DNA of 64,000 nucleotides. Origin: Streptomyces sp. BHT-5-2 (GTDB lineage Bacteria > Actinomycetota > Actinomycetes > Streptomycetales > Streptomycetaceae). Positions 51,238 through 59,768 of this stretch are shown here, piece by piece; the stretch's first letter is position 1, and every line of letters starts with the position of its first letter. Under the pieces are notes generated by a model, which worked only from the letters and a program-made list of their open reading frames with translations, ran no database searches and was not told the DNA's origin. The position numbers and the translations under genes are program-made. The stretch covers positions 1,984,001-2,048,000 of the forward strand of contig NZ_CP081497.1 in the NCBI RefSeq assembly GCF_019774615.1. Reading direction: 5' to 3'.

Positions 51238-51280
51238 TTTCCTGGTACTGCCGGACCCAGGAAAACGGTGGACCTGGGTC
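51238..51280. promoter_or_regulatory. Overlapping inverted repeats between XRE regulator and SDR gene
   Basis: TTTCCTGG (51238-51245) pairs with CCAGGAAA (51257-51264), and GACCCAGG (51254-51261) pairs with CCTGGGTC (51273-51280), so three CCTGG/CCAGG half-sites are evenly spread. The location fits an operator controlling both divergent genes. Confidence 0.5.
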
Positions 51281-51358
51281 GCCGCGTCGACGGGTTGCAC
51301 TGTGGTGGACGTCGCCGGGAGACGCCCGGTGGCGAACATCGCGAAACCAGGAGCCACC

Positions 51359-52120
51359 ATGTCGTACGACGCCCTCGCCGGCCGCACCGCCGTTGTCACC
51401 GGAGCCGCCAGCGGCATGGGTGAGGCCACCGCCCGGCTGCTTGCCTCGTACGGCGTGCGGGTGGCGCTGCTCGCCCGCCGGGCCGAGCGGCTGACCGACC
51501 TGGCCGCCAAGATCGAGGCGGACGGCGGCCGGGCCCTCGCCGTCCCCACCGACATCACCGACGCGGCCTCCGTGGACGCCGCGGTGCGGCAGGTGCACAC
51601 CGCGTACGGCGCCGTCGACCTCGTCGTCAACGCCGCGGGCGTGATGCTGCCCAACCCCGTCACGGCGGGCCGCGCCGACGAGTGGCAGCGCATGCTGGAC
51701 ACCAACGTGGCCGGTGCGCTGCGCGTCATCCGCGCCTTCACCCCCGACCTGATCGCGGCCGCCGCGGCGGGCCGGACCGCGGACCTGGTCAACATCTCCT
51801 CGATCGGCGCCCACGTCCCCTTCCCCCACTACGCGGTCTACGGCGCGACCAAGGCCGCGCTGACCTACCTCTCGCAGTCCCTGCGCACCGAACTGGGCCC
51901 GCGCGACGTCCGCGTCACCAACATCGAACCGGGCCTGACCGACACCGAACTGGCCGACCACGTCGACAACGCGGAACTCTCCGGCCAGTTGGACGGCATG
52001 TTCGACGCGCTGATCGGACTCTCCGCCGACGACATCGCGGACCTGATCGCCTTCACGACCAGCCGTGCCCGCCACGTCAACCTGCGCCAGGCGATCGTGC
52101 TGCCGACCCGGCAGGCGTGA
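51359..52120 (+). CDS. Short-chain dehydrogenase/reductase
   Basis: The 253-residue enzyme has the Rossmann motif TGAASGMGEA, NAAG in VVNAAGVMLP, the catalytic Ser in NISSIGAHVPF and the YGATK motif with Tyr and Lys. An Arg pair after the second strand (LARRAERL) suggests NADP(H) preference. Substrate is unknown. ATG follows CAGGAG. It is divergent from, and presumably regulated by, the XRE protein. Confidence 0.9.
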   Translation: MSYDALAGRTAVVTGAASGMGEATARLLASYGVRVALLARRAERLTDLAAKIEADGGRALAVPTDITDAASVDAAVRQVHTAYGAVDLVVNAAGVMLPNPVTAGRADEWQRMLDTNVAGALRVIRAFTPDLIAAAAAGRTADLVNISSIGAHVPFPHYAVYGATKAALTYLSQSLRTELGPRDVRVTNIEPGLTDTELADHVDNAELSGQLDGMFDALIGLSADDIADLIAFTTSRARHVNLRQAIVLPTRQA

Positions 52121-52125
52121 CCGCG

Positions 52126-52872
52126 TCAGCCGAGCGCGGCCAGCAGCCGGGGGAGGGCCGTGCCGATCGGCTCGCGCACCACCTCGGTGGCCAGCTCGTC
52201 GTAGGGGGTCGGCTCGGCGTTGACGATCACCAGGCGTGCACCGTGCTCCACGGCCGTCCCGGCGAGCGAGGCGGCCGGCTGCACCTGGAGCGTGGTGCCC
52301 ACCGCGAAGAACAGCTCGGCGGCCTTCGCCACCGCCACCGCCTGGCCGAGCACCCGCGGATCCAGCCGCTCGCCGAACATCACCGTCGCCGACTTGAGGA
52401 TCCCGCCGCACGCCCGGCACGCCGGGTCGGGCTCGCCGGCCGCCACCCGCTCCAGCGCCTGCGCCATCGACGACCGGGCATGGCAGCCGGTGCACGTCAC
52501 CTCGCGGGCGGTGCCGTGGAGTTCCAGCACCTTGCGGGCCGGCAATCCGGCGAGCTGGTGCAGCCCGTCCACGTTCTGGGTGAGCACCCGCACCGGCGTC
52601 CCGGACCGCTCCAGCCGGGCCACCGCCTCGTGCGCGGCGTTCGGCCGGGCCCGGAACACCGGGCTCTCCCGACGCATCCGCCACGACCGCCGCCGGATCT
52701 CCGGATCCGTCATGTACGCGTCGTAGGTGACCAGCTTCTCGGCCGCCGGATCGCGCCGCCACAGCCCGTTCGGACCGCGGTAGTCGGGGATCCCGGAGTC
52801 GGTGGAGATCCCGGCGCCGCTCAGGATCGCGACCAGGGGGCGGTGCGCGGGCCGGCCGTCGGTGCTGCTCAT
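52126..52872 (-). CDS. Sirtuin NAD-dependent protein deacylase
   Basis: The 248-residue protein has the Sir2 core: ILSGAGISTDSGIPDYRG (NAD pocket), TQNVDGLHQLAG with catalytic His in LELHG, zinc ligands CTGC and CRAC, and FAVGTTLQVQPAASL. It removes acyl groups from lysines using NAD. It converges with the SDR gene, the stops being only 5 bp apart. Confidence 0.92.
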   Translation of the reverse strand: MSSTDGRPAHRPLVAILSGAGISTDSGIPDYRGPNGLWRRDPAAEKLVTYDAYMTDPEIRRRSWRMRRESPVFRARPNAAHEAVARLERSGTPVRVLTQNVDGLHQLAGLPARKVLELHGTAREVTCTGCHARSSMAQALERVAAGEPDPACRACGGILKSATVMFGERLDPRVLGQAVAVAKAAELFFAVGTTLQVQPAASLAGTAVEHGARLVIVNAEPTPYDELATEVVREPIGTALPRLLAALG

Positions 52873-53171
52873 GGGCCGAGCGTACGGAAGGTGGCGGGGG
52901 AGGGCGAATGGTTTGGGGGTGGGGGCGGGGGCGGTTCGCCGGGCGGTCGGTTGGTCGGCGGAGGGGGACCGGCCCGTCCGGTGGAGTGGCGGAACCGGTC
53001 GGTCCGAGGGGCTGATAAGCCCGCCAGCGTGGGAAGGGGTGAGAAGTCGATCCGGCCGGGGAGATTACGGGGGACCCGTACGTCCCGTCGGCCCGCCATG
53101 GGCCGCCACGTCCCACAAGAGCCGCCACGCCCCACAAGGGATGCCACAGCCCACGACGATGAGGAGCCACC

Positions 53172-55031
53172 GTGTTCACCACCCGCCCCACCCTCCACGG
53201 CACCTTCGGTATGGCCGCCACCACCCACTGGCTGGCGTCCCAGTCCGCGATGGCCGTACTGGAGGACGGCGGCAACGCCTTCGACGCCGCCGTCGCCGCC
53301 GGGTTCGTGCTGCACGTCGTCGAACCGCACCTGAACGGGCCGGCGGGCGAGGTGCCCGTCATCCTGGCCCCGGCCGGCGGACCGGTGCGGGTGCTCTGCG
53401 GACAGGGCCCCGCCCCCGCCGGCGCGACCGTGGCCCACTACACCTCCCTCGGACTCGACCTCGTCCCCGGCGCCGGACCGCTCGCCGCCGCCGTCCCCGG
53501 CGCCTTCGACGCCTGGATGCTGCTGCTGCGCGACCACGGCACCAAGTCCCTGGCCGAGGTGCTCCGTTATGCCATCGGATACGCCGAGCACGGCCACCCC
53601 GCCGTCGAACGGATCGGGGAGACCGTGGAAGCCGTCCGTACGCTCTTCGAGACCGAGTGGACCTCGTCGGCCGAGCTCTACCTCCGGGGCGGCCGCGCCG
53701 TCCGCCCCGGCGAACTGCTCACCAACCGCCCCCTGGCCGACACCTGGCGCCGCCTCCTCACCGAGGCCGCGGCCGCCTCCACCGACCGCGAGGGACAGAT
53801 CGAGGCCGCCCGCCGCATCTGGCGCGAGGGCTTCGTCGGTGAGGCGCTCGCCGACTTCGCCGCCCGCCCCGCCATGGACAGCTCCGGCGAACCGCACGCC
53901 GGCACCCTCACCGGCGACGACCTGACCGCCTACACCGCCACCTACGAGGACCCGGTCACCCACGACTGGCACGGCTGGACCGTGGCCAAGGCCGGCGGCT
54001 GGACCCAGGGTCCCGTATTCCTCCAGCAACTCGCCCTTCTGCCCGAGGAGTTGCCCGGCTACGGCAGCCCGGAATACGTCCACCTCCTCATCGAGGGCAG
54101 CAAGCTCGCCATGGCCGACCGCGAGGCGTGGTACGGCGATGCCGCCGACGTCCCGCTCGCCGCCCTGCTCGGCGACGACTACAACACCGCCCGCCGCGCC
54201 CTCATCGGCGACCGCGCCTCGTACGCGCTGCGGCCCGGCAGCCCCGACGGACGCACCCCGCGGCTGAGCAAGCACACGCAGGCGGTGGCCGGCGGCGCCG
54301 GCGGGTTCGACGTGGCGGGCGCCCTGGCCGGCGGCACGGGGGAGCCGACCATGGCCCCCGGACCCGCCGCACCCGGCCGCGGCGAACCGTCCCCCGGCGC
54401 CCCCGAGGTCGGCCGCGACGGCACCACCCGCGGCGACACCTGCCACATCGACGTCGTCGACCGCTGGGGCAACCTCGTCTCCGCCACCCCCTCCGGCGGC
54501 TGGCTTCAGTCCAACCCCGTCGTCCCCGGCCTCGGCTTCCCGCTCGGCACCCGCCTCCAGATGACCTGGCTGGAGGAGGGCCTGCCCAACTCCCTCACCC
54601 CCGGACGCCGCCCCCGCACCACCCTCACCCCGTCCCTGGCCCTGCGCGACGGCGTACCCGTCATGGCGTTCGGCACCCCCGGCGGCGACCAGCAGGACCA
54701 GTGGCAGCTGCACTTCTTCCTGGCGGTGGCGCTGCGCCCGCAGGTCCGCGGCGGCCTCGACCTCCAGGGCGCCATCGACGCCCCGAACTGGCACCACGAC
54801 TCCTTCCCCGGCTCCTTCTTCCCGCGCCTCATGCGGCCCGGCGGCGTCACCGTCGAATCCCGGATCGGCGACGCGGTGATCGACGGGCTGCGGCGGCGCG
54901 GCCACGACGTGACGGTGGGCGGCGCGTGGTCGGAGGGGCGGCTGTGCGCGGTGGCCCGCGACCCGCGGACCGGGGTGCTGTCGGCCGCGGCCAACCCGCG
55001 CGGCATGCAGGGGTACGCGGTCGGGCGGTGA
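53172..55031 (+). CDS. Gamma-glutamyltransferase-family protein, cytoplasmic form
   Basis: The 619-residue protein has GGNAFDAAVAAGFVLHVVEPHLNG, a proline-rich insertion before the cleavage site, and the self-processing Thr in GDTCHIDVVDRWGNLVSATP, then AFGTPGGDQQDQWQLHF. In contrast to the ggt gene at 24 kb it has no signal peptide, so it acts in the cytoplasm, or the start is downstream of a lost export signal. It may act on a gamma-glutamyl compound or on an N-acyl substrate as in related acylases. GAGGAG precedes the GTG. Confidence 0.85.
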   Translation: MFTTRPTLHGTFGMAATTHWLASQSAMAVLEDGGNAFDAAVAAGFVLHVVEPHLNGPAGEVPVILAPAGGPVRVLCGQGPAPAGATVAHYTSLGLDLVPGAGPLAAAVPGAFDAWMLLLRDHGTKSLAEVLRYAIGYAEHGHPAVERIGETVEAVRTLFETEWTSSAELYLRGGRAVRPGELLTNRPLADTWRRLLTEAAAASTDREGQIEAARRIWREGFVGEALADFAARPAMDSSGEPHAGTLTGDDLTAYTATYEDPVTHDWHGWTVAKAGGWTQGPVFLQQLALLPEELPGYGSPEYVHLLIEGSKLAMADREAWYGDAADVPLAALLGDDYNTARRALIGDRASYALRPGSPDGRTPRLSKHTQAVAGGAGGFDVAGALAGGTGEPTMAPGPAAPGRGEPSPGAPEVGRDGTTRGDTCHIDVVDRWGNLVSATPSGGWLQSNPVVPGLGFPLGTRLQMTWLEEGLPNSLTPGRRPRTTLTPSLALRDGVPVMAFGTPGGDQQDQWQLHFFLAVALRPQVRGGLDLQGAIDAPNWHHDSFPGSFFPRLMRPGGVTVESRIGDAVIDGLRRRGHDVTVGGAWSEGRLCAVARDPRTGVLSAAANPRGMQGYAVGR

Positions 55032-55222
55032 CCGACGGCCGGCCGTCTCGGGACACCGGTCCCGGGGCGGCCTCAAAGCGCTGACCTGGGGAGATGTCGG
55101 TGGGGCGGGGGCTGCCGGCGCCCGTGGAGGGCGGTCCGCGGCACCTGCCCGTGGCCCGTACGGCACCCGGAGTTCACCCGGAGTCCGGTCGGAGTGTCAG
55201 TGGTCCGTGGTTCGATGGATGC

Positions 55223-56176
55223 ATGATCGAAGCACTGGACATCCGCACTCCGGGAGACCCCACGGACACCACGGACCTCACCGACGCCGTCACCCTCACC
55301 CCGGCCGCCGCACCCGCGGCCGCGCCCTGCCCTGCCACCGCGCCCGCCGCCGAGCCCGATCTCTCCGGGCTGGACTGGGCCGCCGTGGAGGCCGCCGTCC
55401 GGCAGGCCGCGGCCGACGAGATCACGCCCCGTTTCCGGCAGCTCGCCGTCGAGGAGATCGTCGAGAAGAACGGCCCGCACGACCTCGTCACCATCGCCGA
55501 CCGGCGCGCCGAGGAGCACCTCACCGCCGCCCTCACCGCCCTGCTGCCCGGCTCCCGGGTCGTCGGCGAAGAGGCCGTGCACGCCGACCCCACCGTCCTC
55601 GACGCCCTCCACGGCGACGCCCTGGTCTGGATCGTCGACCCGGTCGACGGCACCCGCCAGTTCGTCCACGGCGACCCCGGCTTCGCCACCCTGGTCGCCC
55701 TGGCCCACCGCGGCGAGGTGCTCGCCTCCTGGACGTACGCCCCCGCCCTCGGCCAGATGGCCGTCGCCCGCCGCGGCGCCGGCGCCTGGCTCAACGGCGA
55801 GCGGCTCACCGCCGGCCACCCCGCCCCCGGCGCCGATCTCGAAGTCGCCACCTCCCACCCCGACTTCACCACCGACGACCAGAAGCGCGTGCTGGCCGCC
55901 CTGGAGACCCCCGGCGTCGCCCCCCGCCCCTGCGGATCCGCTGGCCTGGAGTACCTCCACATAGCCCTCGGCCGGCTCGACGCCACCGCCTTCAGCTGGG
56001 AGAACTCCTGGGACCACGCCGCCGGCCTGCTCCTCGTCCACGAAGCGGGCGGCACCAGCGGCACGGTCGCCGGCCGGCCCTTCCGCATCCAGGGCGGCAA
56101 CGCGCTGCCCTTCACCGCGGCACGGGACGCCGAAACGGCGCGGCGTATCCTCGGACTGCTGGCTGCCGCCAACTGA
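55223..56176 (+). CDS. Inositol-monophosphatase-family phosphatase
   Basis: The 317-residue protein has a 50-residue Ala/Pro/Thr-rich N-terminal stretch, then the IMPase fold: metal ligands in VVGEEAV and WIVDPVDGTRQFVHG, and the C-terminal WDHAAGLLLVHEAGG. It hydrolyses a sugar or histidinol phosphate in a magnesium-dependent way; which one cannot be told. It is followed closely (40 bp) by the FAD oxidoreductase gene. Confidence 0.87.
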   Translation: MIEALDIRTPGDPTDTTDLTDAVTLTPAAAPAAAPCPATAPAAEPDLSGLDWAAVEAAVRQAAADEITPRFRQLAVEEIVEKNGPHDLVTIADRRAEEHLTAALTALLPGSRVVGEEAVHADPTVLDALHGDALVWIVDPVDGTRQFVHGDPGFATLVALAHRGEVLASWTYAPALGQMAVARRGAGAWLNGERLTAGHPAPGADLEVATSHPDFTTDDQKRVLAALETPGVAPRPCGSAGLEYLHIALGRLDATAFSWENSWDHAAGLLLVHEAGGTSGTVAGRPFRIQGGNALPFTAARDAETARRILGLLAAAN

Positions 56177-56216
56177 CCCTCACCGACGAGGGTCGGACAC
56201 GAGGGGAGTGGCGCAG

Positions 56217-57641
56217 GTGCGGACGATGCTCGACGCCGTCGTGATCGGATCGGGGCCCAACGGCCTGACAGCGGCGGTCGAACTCGCCCGCCGCGGCATG
56301 TCCGTCGAGGTCTTCGAAGCCCGCGACACCATCGGCGGCGGCGCCCGCACCGAGGAGCTGACCCTCCCCGGCTTCCGTCACGACCCCTGCTCCGCGGTGC
56401 ACCCGCTCGCCGCGGGCTCCCCCGCCTTCCGCGCCATGCCCCTGGAGCGGCACGGCCTGGAATGGCTCCACCCCGACCTCCCCATGGCGCACCCCTTCCC
56501 GGACGGCACCGCCGCGGTCCTGGCGCACTCCGTCGGCGAGACCGCCATGTCGTTCGGCGCGCACGACGCCGGCGTCTACCGCCGGCTCGTGGCCCCGTTC
56601 ACCGGAAGGTGGGATGCCCTGGCCCGCGACTTCCTGCGCACCCAGTGGCTGGGCCTGCCTCACGACCCGTTTACCTACGCCCGCTTCGGGCTGGTCGCCA
56701 TGCAGCCGGTCACCCTGCTCAACCGCCGCTTCCAGGACGAGAAGGCACGCGCCCTGCTCGCCGGACTCGCCGCCCACGCCATCGCCCCGCTCCGCGGCTT
56801 CGGCACCAGCGGCCTGGCCCTGATGTTCGCCCTCGCCGCCCACGCCAACGGCTGGCCGGTGCCCCGCGGCGGCTCCCAGGCCATCTCCGACGCCCTCGCC
56901 GGCCTCCTGCGCGCCCACGGCGGCGCCGTCCACACCGACTTCGAGGTCAAGCGCCTGGACGACCTCCCGCCGGCCCGCGCCTATGTCTTCGACACCTCCC
57001 CGACGGCCCTCGCCCGCATCGCCGGCCTCGGCAACGCCTACCGCGACGTGATCTACGGTCCCAGCGTCTTCAAGATCGACTATGCGCTGTCCGGCCCCGT
57101 CCCGTGGACCGCCCCGGAAGCCCACCACGCCGGCACCGTCCACATCGGCCCCACCAGCGGCGAGATCTCCGCCGCCCTCGACGCCGCAGTCCAGGGCCGC
57201 GACCCCTCCGTCCCCTTCCTCATCACCGCCCAGCCCAGCCTCATCGACCCCACCCGCGCCCCCGAGGGCAAGCACACCTTCTGGGCCTACGGCCACGTCC
57301 CCAACGGCTGGACGGGCGACGCCACCGACGCCGTCGAGCGCCAGATCGAACGCTTCGCCCCCGGCTTCCGCGACCTCGTCCTCGCCCGCGCCGTCGCCGG
57401 CCCCCCGCAACTCGCCGCCCGCAACGCCAACTACGTCGGCGGCGACACAGCCACCGGCTCCGCCGCCGGCCTCCGCCTCCTCATCCGCCCCAAACTCACC
57501 CGCGTCCCCTACGAAACCGCCCACCCCGCCGTCTTCCTGTGTTCCCAGGCCACCCCACCCGGCCCCGGCGTCCACGGCATGTCCGGCCACCACGCCGCCC
57601 GAGCCGTCTGGCGCCGCCTCCGGGGGAGCAGCGGCCGCTAG
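56217..57641 (+). CDS. FAD-dependent oxidoreductase (phytoene desaturase-like)
   Basis: The 474-residue protein has the dinucleotide-binding motif VVIGSGPNGLTAAVELARRG, then EARDTIGGGARTEELTLPGF of the phytoene-desaturase/amine-oxidase type, and a C-terminal FAD contact FLCSQATPPGPGVHGMSGHHAARAV. Substrate unknown; no carotenoid genes are near. The start could be GTG 56208, GTG 56217 or ATG 56226; I take 56217 because AGGGGAG is well spaced. The stop codon lies in the left arm of a 24-bp inverted repeat. Confidence 0.86.
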   Translation: MRTMLDAVVIGSGPNGLTAAVELARRGMSVEVFEARDTIGGGARTEELTLPGFRHDPCSAVHPLAAGSPAFRAMPLERHGLEWLHPDLPMAHPFPDGTAAVLAHSVGETAMSFGAHDAGVYRRLVAPFTGRWDALARDFLRTQWLGLPHDPFTYARFGLVAMQPVTLLNRRFQDEKARALLAGLAAHAIAPLRGFGTSGLALMFALAAHANGWPVPRGGSQAISDALAGLLRAHGGAVHTDFEVKRLDDLPPARAYVFDTSPTALARIAGLGNAYRDVIYGPSVFKIDYALSGPVPWTAPEAHHAGTVHIGPTSGEISAALDAAVQGRDPSVPFLITAQPSLIDPTRAPEGKHTFWAYGHVPNGWTGDATDAVERQIERFAPGFRDLVLARAVAGPPQLAARNANYVGGDTATGSAAGLRLLIRPKLTRVPYETAHPAVFLCSQATPPGPGVHGMSGHHAARAVWRRLRGSSGR

Positions 57642-57733
57642 GTCCTGTCGTCGAACTCCCGCCTGCCGTCCGGCGCCCGGCACGCACTCTCGCCGCACCG
57701 GGCGAACAACGGGAGTTCGACGACAGGACCTAG
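57638..57733. repeat. 24-bp perfect inverted repeat with CTAG ends (MITE-like or bidirectional terminator)
   Basis: Arms 57638-57661 and 57710-57733 are exact reverse complements, 48 bp apart. Each outer end is CTAG. The left arm overlaps the TAG stop of the FAD oxidoreductase and the right arm lies 30 bp from the stop of the opposing gene, so it might terminate both transcripts. The outer CTAG pair also looks like a target duplication around a non-autonomous element. Confidence 0.75.
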
Positions 57734-57763
57734 GCGGCCGGCCGGAGCCACGGGTCCGTCCAC

Positions 57764-59335
57764 TCAGCCTCCGCAGCCGTGGCCTCCGCAGCCGTGGCCT
57801 CCGCAGCCGTGGCCTCCGCAGCCGTGGCCTCCGCAGCCGTGCCCTCCGCAGCCGTGCCCTCCACCGCCGTGCCCACCACCGCCGTGTCCACCACCGTGTC
57901 CTCCGCCACTGTGCCCTCCACCGCTGTGGCCGCTTCCGCTTCCGCTTGCGCAGTCGTAGCTGTCCCCGCCGCCCCAGCTGTGGTCCCCGCTGGAGCGCTG
58001 CCCCGGTTTCCAGGAGTTCGACCGGCCTTGCGTCCTCGGCCCGCCGCTCCGGCGCGGGGCCGATCGCCGCCCCTCGTCGGCCCGTTGCTGCTGGCGCAGT
58101 CGCGCTTCCAGCTGCTCCGCCCGCTCGCGTTTCTCCTGCTCCTCCTTGCGGATCCGTTCGCGCCGGGCGGCGTCCCGGGCCGCGCCGTCGGCCGGCTGCC
58201 ACGGGCCGAGGCCGTGGCGGCGTCGCGCCAGCAGCGGCGCGACCGTGACGCCGGCATAGGTGCGTTCCTGCTCCGGCCCCTGGTACGCGCTGCGCTCGAT
58301 GACGGCGTATTCCAGAGCGACTTCGGCGCCTTCCCAGAGCGCGCCGTACAGGACCGCTTCGAACGGTTCGCTGCGGGGATCGATGTCGTAGTGCCCTTCG
58401 TCGGGTCGGAAGGTGGAGCTGGTGCCCACCAGACGCGCCGTGCGGTCGGTGTCCCGGTCCTTGGGGAAGTACGCGATCAGGGGCTGCCCCGAGGTGGAGA
58501 GGGCATCCGGATACAGCCAGTGGTAACCGTCCGGCGCGATTCGCACACCCACCATCAGAGTCGGCTGGGGCTCCTCGTGCAGGCGATGCGCCGCCCGGAA
58601 GGCGGCATGGCCGCGCCCGTACACGGTGGTGCCGGGAACGAGGAACAGCAGGGCGGCGATCTGCTGCCCGACGGCGTCGTACGGCGCGCGGTCCGGTGCC
58701 GTCAGGTCCTCGACGAGACCGGCGGTGAGGACGGCGCCGGCGACGAGGCAGAGGACGAGCCCGAGGTAGACCTGCCGGTACCCGCGGTAGTCGTCCGTCT
58801 CGGGCGCCCCGTCCGGGAGTTCGCGTCGGCGCCGGCCGGAAACGGCGAGCGCCAGCGCCCGCTGCCTGCGGCGGGCCCGAAGGCGCAGGCACGCACCGGT
58901 GAACGCCCATACGGAGACGGCGAGGGCCAGCAGGTATCCGCCTGCGGCCGGGCCGTCGTCGGCGCTCGCGCCGGCGCCGGGTGACGCCAGGGACACGGCC
59001 GCGTCCACCGCGACCACGACCGCGGCCGGCACGGTCGGGACCGGCAGATGGCGGTACCACAACGGCAGCGCGGCCAGCAGGACCGCCCCGGGATAGCCGA
59101 GCCAGTCGGTGCCAGCGGGCGCGGACCCGCCACCGCCCCACCGCGCGATCGAGAACCCACCGGTCAGGACGTACGCCCCGGCGACCAGGACGAGCAGGAC
59201 CCAACTGCCTGCGACCGGGGCGAAGGCCGCCGGGACACGAGCCTTCCGCCACCGCTCGGCCTCGGCGACGGACCAGGACTCCACACCGCCCTCGGGCAGT
59301 GCCCCCGGAGGCAGACGCTTGACGTAGTCATGCAC
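57764..59335 (-). CDS. Membrane protein with a C-terminal GGHGC-repeat tail
   Basis: The 523-residue protein has four to five membrane helices in its first 260 residues (GSWVLLVLVAGAYVLTGGF, YPGAVLLAALPLWY, YLLALAVSVWAFTG, VYLGLVLCLVAGAVLTAGL), a soluble domain (about 265-420) and a charged coiled-coil-like stretch. The tail is glycine- and histidine-rich, moving from GGGH units to GGHGC repeated about six times at the C-terminus. His and Cys at this density could bind metal. I do not recognise the family. GTG 59335 is preferred because AGGAG precedes it. Confidence 0.72.
   Translation of the reverse strand: MHDYVKRLPPGALPEGGVESWSVAEAERWRKARVPAAFAPVAGSWVLLVLVAGAYVLTGGFSIARWGGGGSAPAGTDWLGYPGAVLLAALPLWYRHLPVPTVPAAVVVAVDAAVSLASPGAGASADDGPAAGGYLLALAVSVWAFTGACLRLRARRRQRALALAVSGRRRRELPDGAPETDDYRGYRQVYLGLVLCLVAGAVLTAGLVEDLTAPDRAPYDAVGQQIAALLFLVPGTTVYGRGHAAFRAAHRLHEEPQPTLMVGVRIAPDGYHWLYPDALSTSGQPLIAYFPKDRDTDRTARLVGTSSTFRPDEGHYDIDPRSEPFEAVLYGALWEGAEVALEYAVIERSAYQGPEQERTYAGVTVAPLLARRRHGLGPWQPADGAARDAARRERIRKEEQEKRERAEQLEARLRQQQRADEGRRSAPRRSGGPRTQGRSNSWKPGQRSSGDHSWGGGDSYDCASGSGSGHSGGGHSGGGHGGGHGGGGHGGGGHGCGGHGCGGHGCGGHGCGGHGCGGHGCGG
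57766..57861 (-). repeat. 15-bp tandem repeat encoding GGHGC
   Basis: The 15-bp unit (plus strand CCGCAGCCGTGGCCT and close variants) is repeated about six times at the gene's 3' end, followed by more degenerate copies. Being a multiple of three, copy-number changes keep the frame. Confidence 0.8.
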
Positions 59336-59768
59336 GGCGCACTCCTTCCGCAGCACGCCGGACAGTTGAGGCTGCGCACTGCCTCGCCAACTTCGGTCGG
59401 GCCATGGTCCCCGGGCGGGGACGGCCATCACCGACTCTGCAGACGACGAGCCCAGGTTGAGAGCGGCCGATGAAATCGCCCTGAAACAGCGAAGAAAAGG
59501 CTCAGGCTCAGGCACACGAAGAGGCGCAGGAACAGGCGCAGGCACGGAAAAAGGCAAAGGCAAGGAGAACTCTCTCCCTGCCACTCTCAACATATAGCGC
59601 ACCAGGGGGCTTGCGGCAAGGCCCCGGTCGTGCCGCAGAATCGTCCGCCGACGCCACAACCTGCGGAAACGGCGGCAGCGCGGGCGTGTGTTGTCGTCGA
59701 CGTCCGGGCGGAGGTACGGGGTCGGTCACCCCAGTACGACGGAGCACGGCTGCCTCGGAGGTACCCCA
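59336..59768. other. Divergent intergenic region with the rifamycin-associated element
   Basis: No gene is supported. It contains low-complexity GGC/AGG-rich DNA at about 59490-59560, the rifamycin-associated element at 59606-59625, and the rph upstream sequence. A short plus-strand frame through the low-complexity part (with GSGSGT and KGKGK) is unlikely to be real. Confidence 0.6.
59606..59625. promoter_or_regulatory. Rifamycin-associated element (RAE)
   Basis: GGGGCTTGCGGCAAGGCCCC matches the inverted-repeat element reported upstream of rifamycin-inducible resistance genes in actinobacteria, with core CTTGC-G-GCAAG and flanking GGGG/CCCC. It lies 143 bp upstream of the chosen rph start, consistent with rifamycin-induced transcription. 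Confidence 0.75.

Noticed and set aside
57766..57861. Repeated 15-bp units considered as a CRISPR array
   Set aside because: There are no spacers of unique sequence; units are contiguous and in frame with a coding tail, and no cas genes are near.
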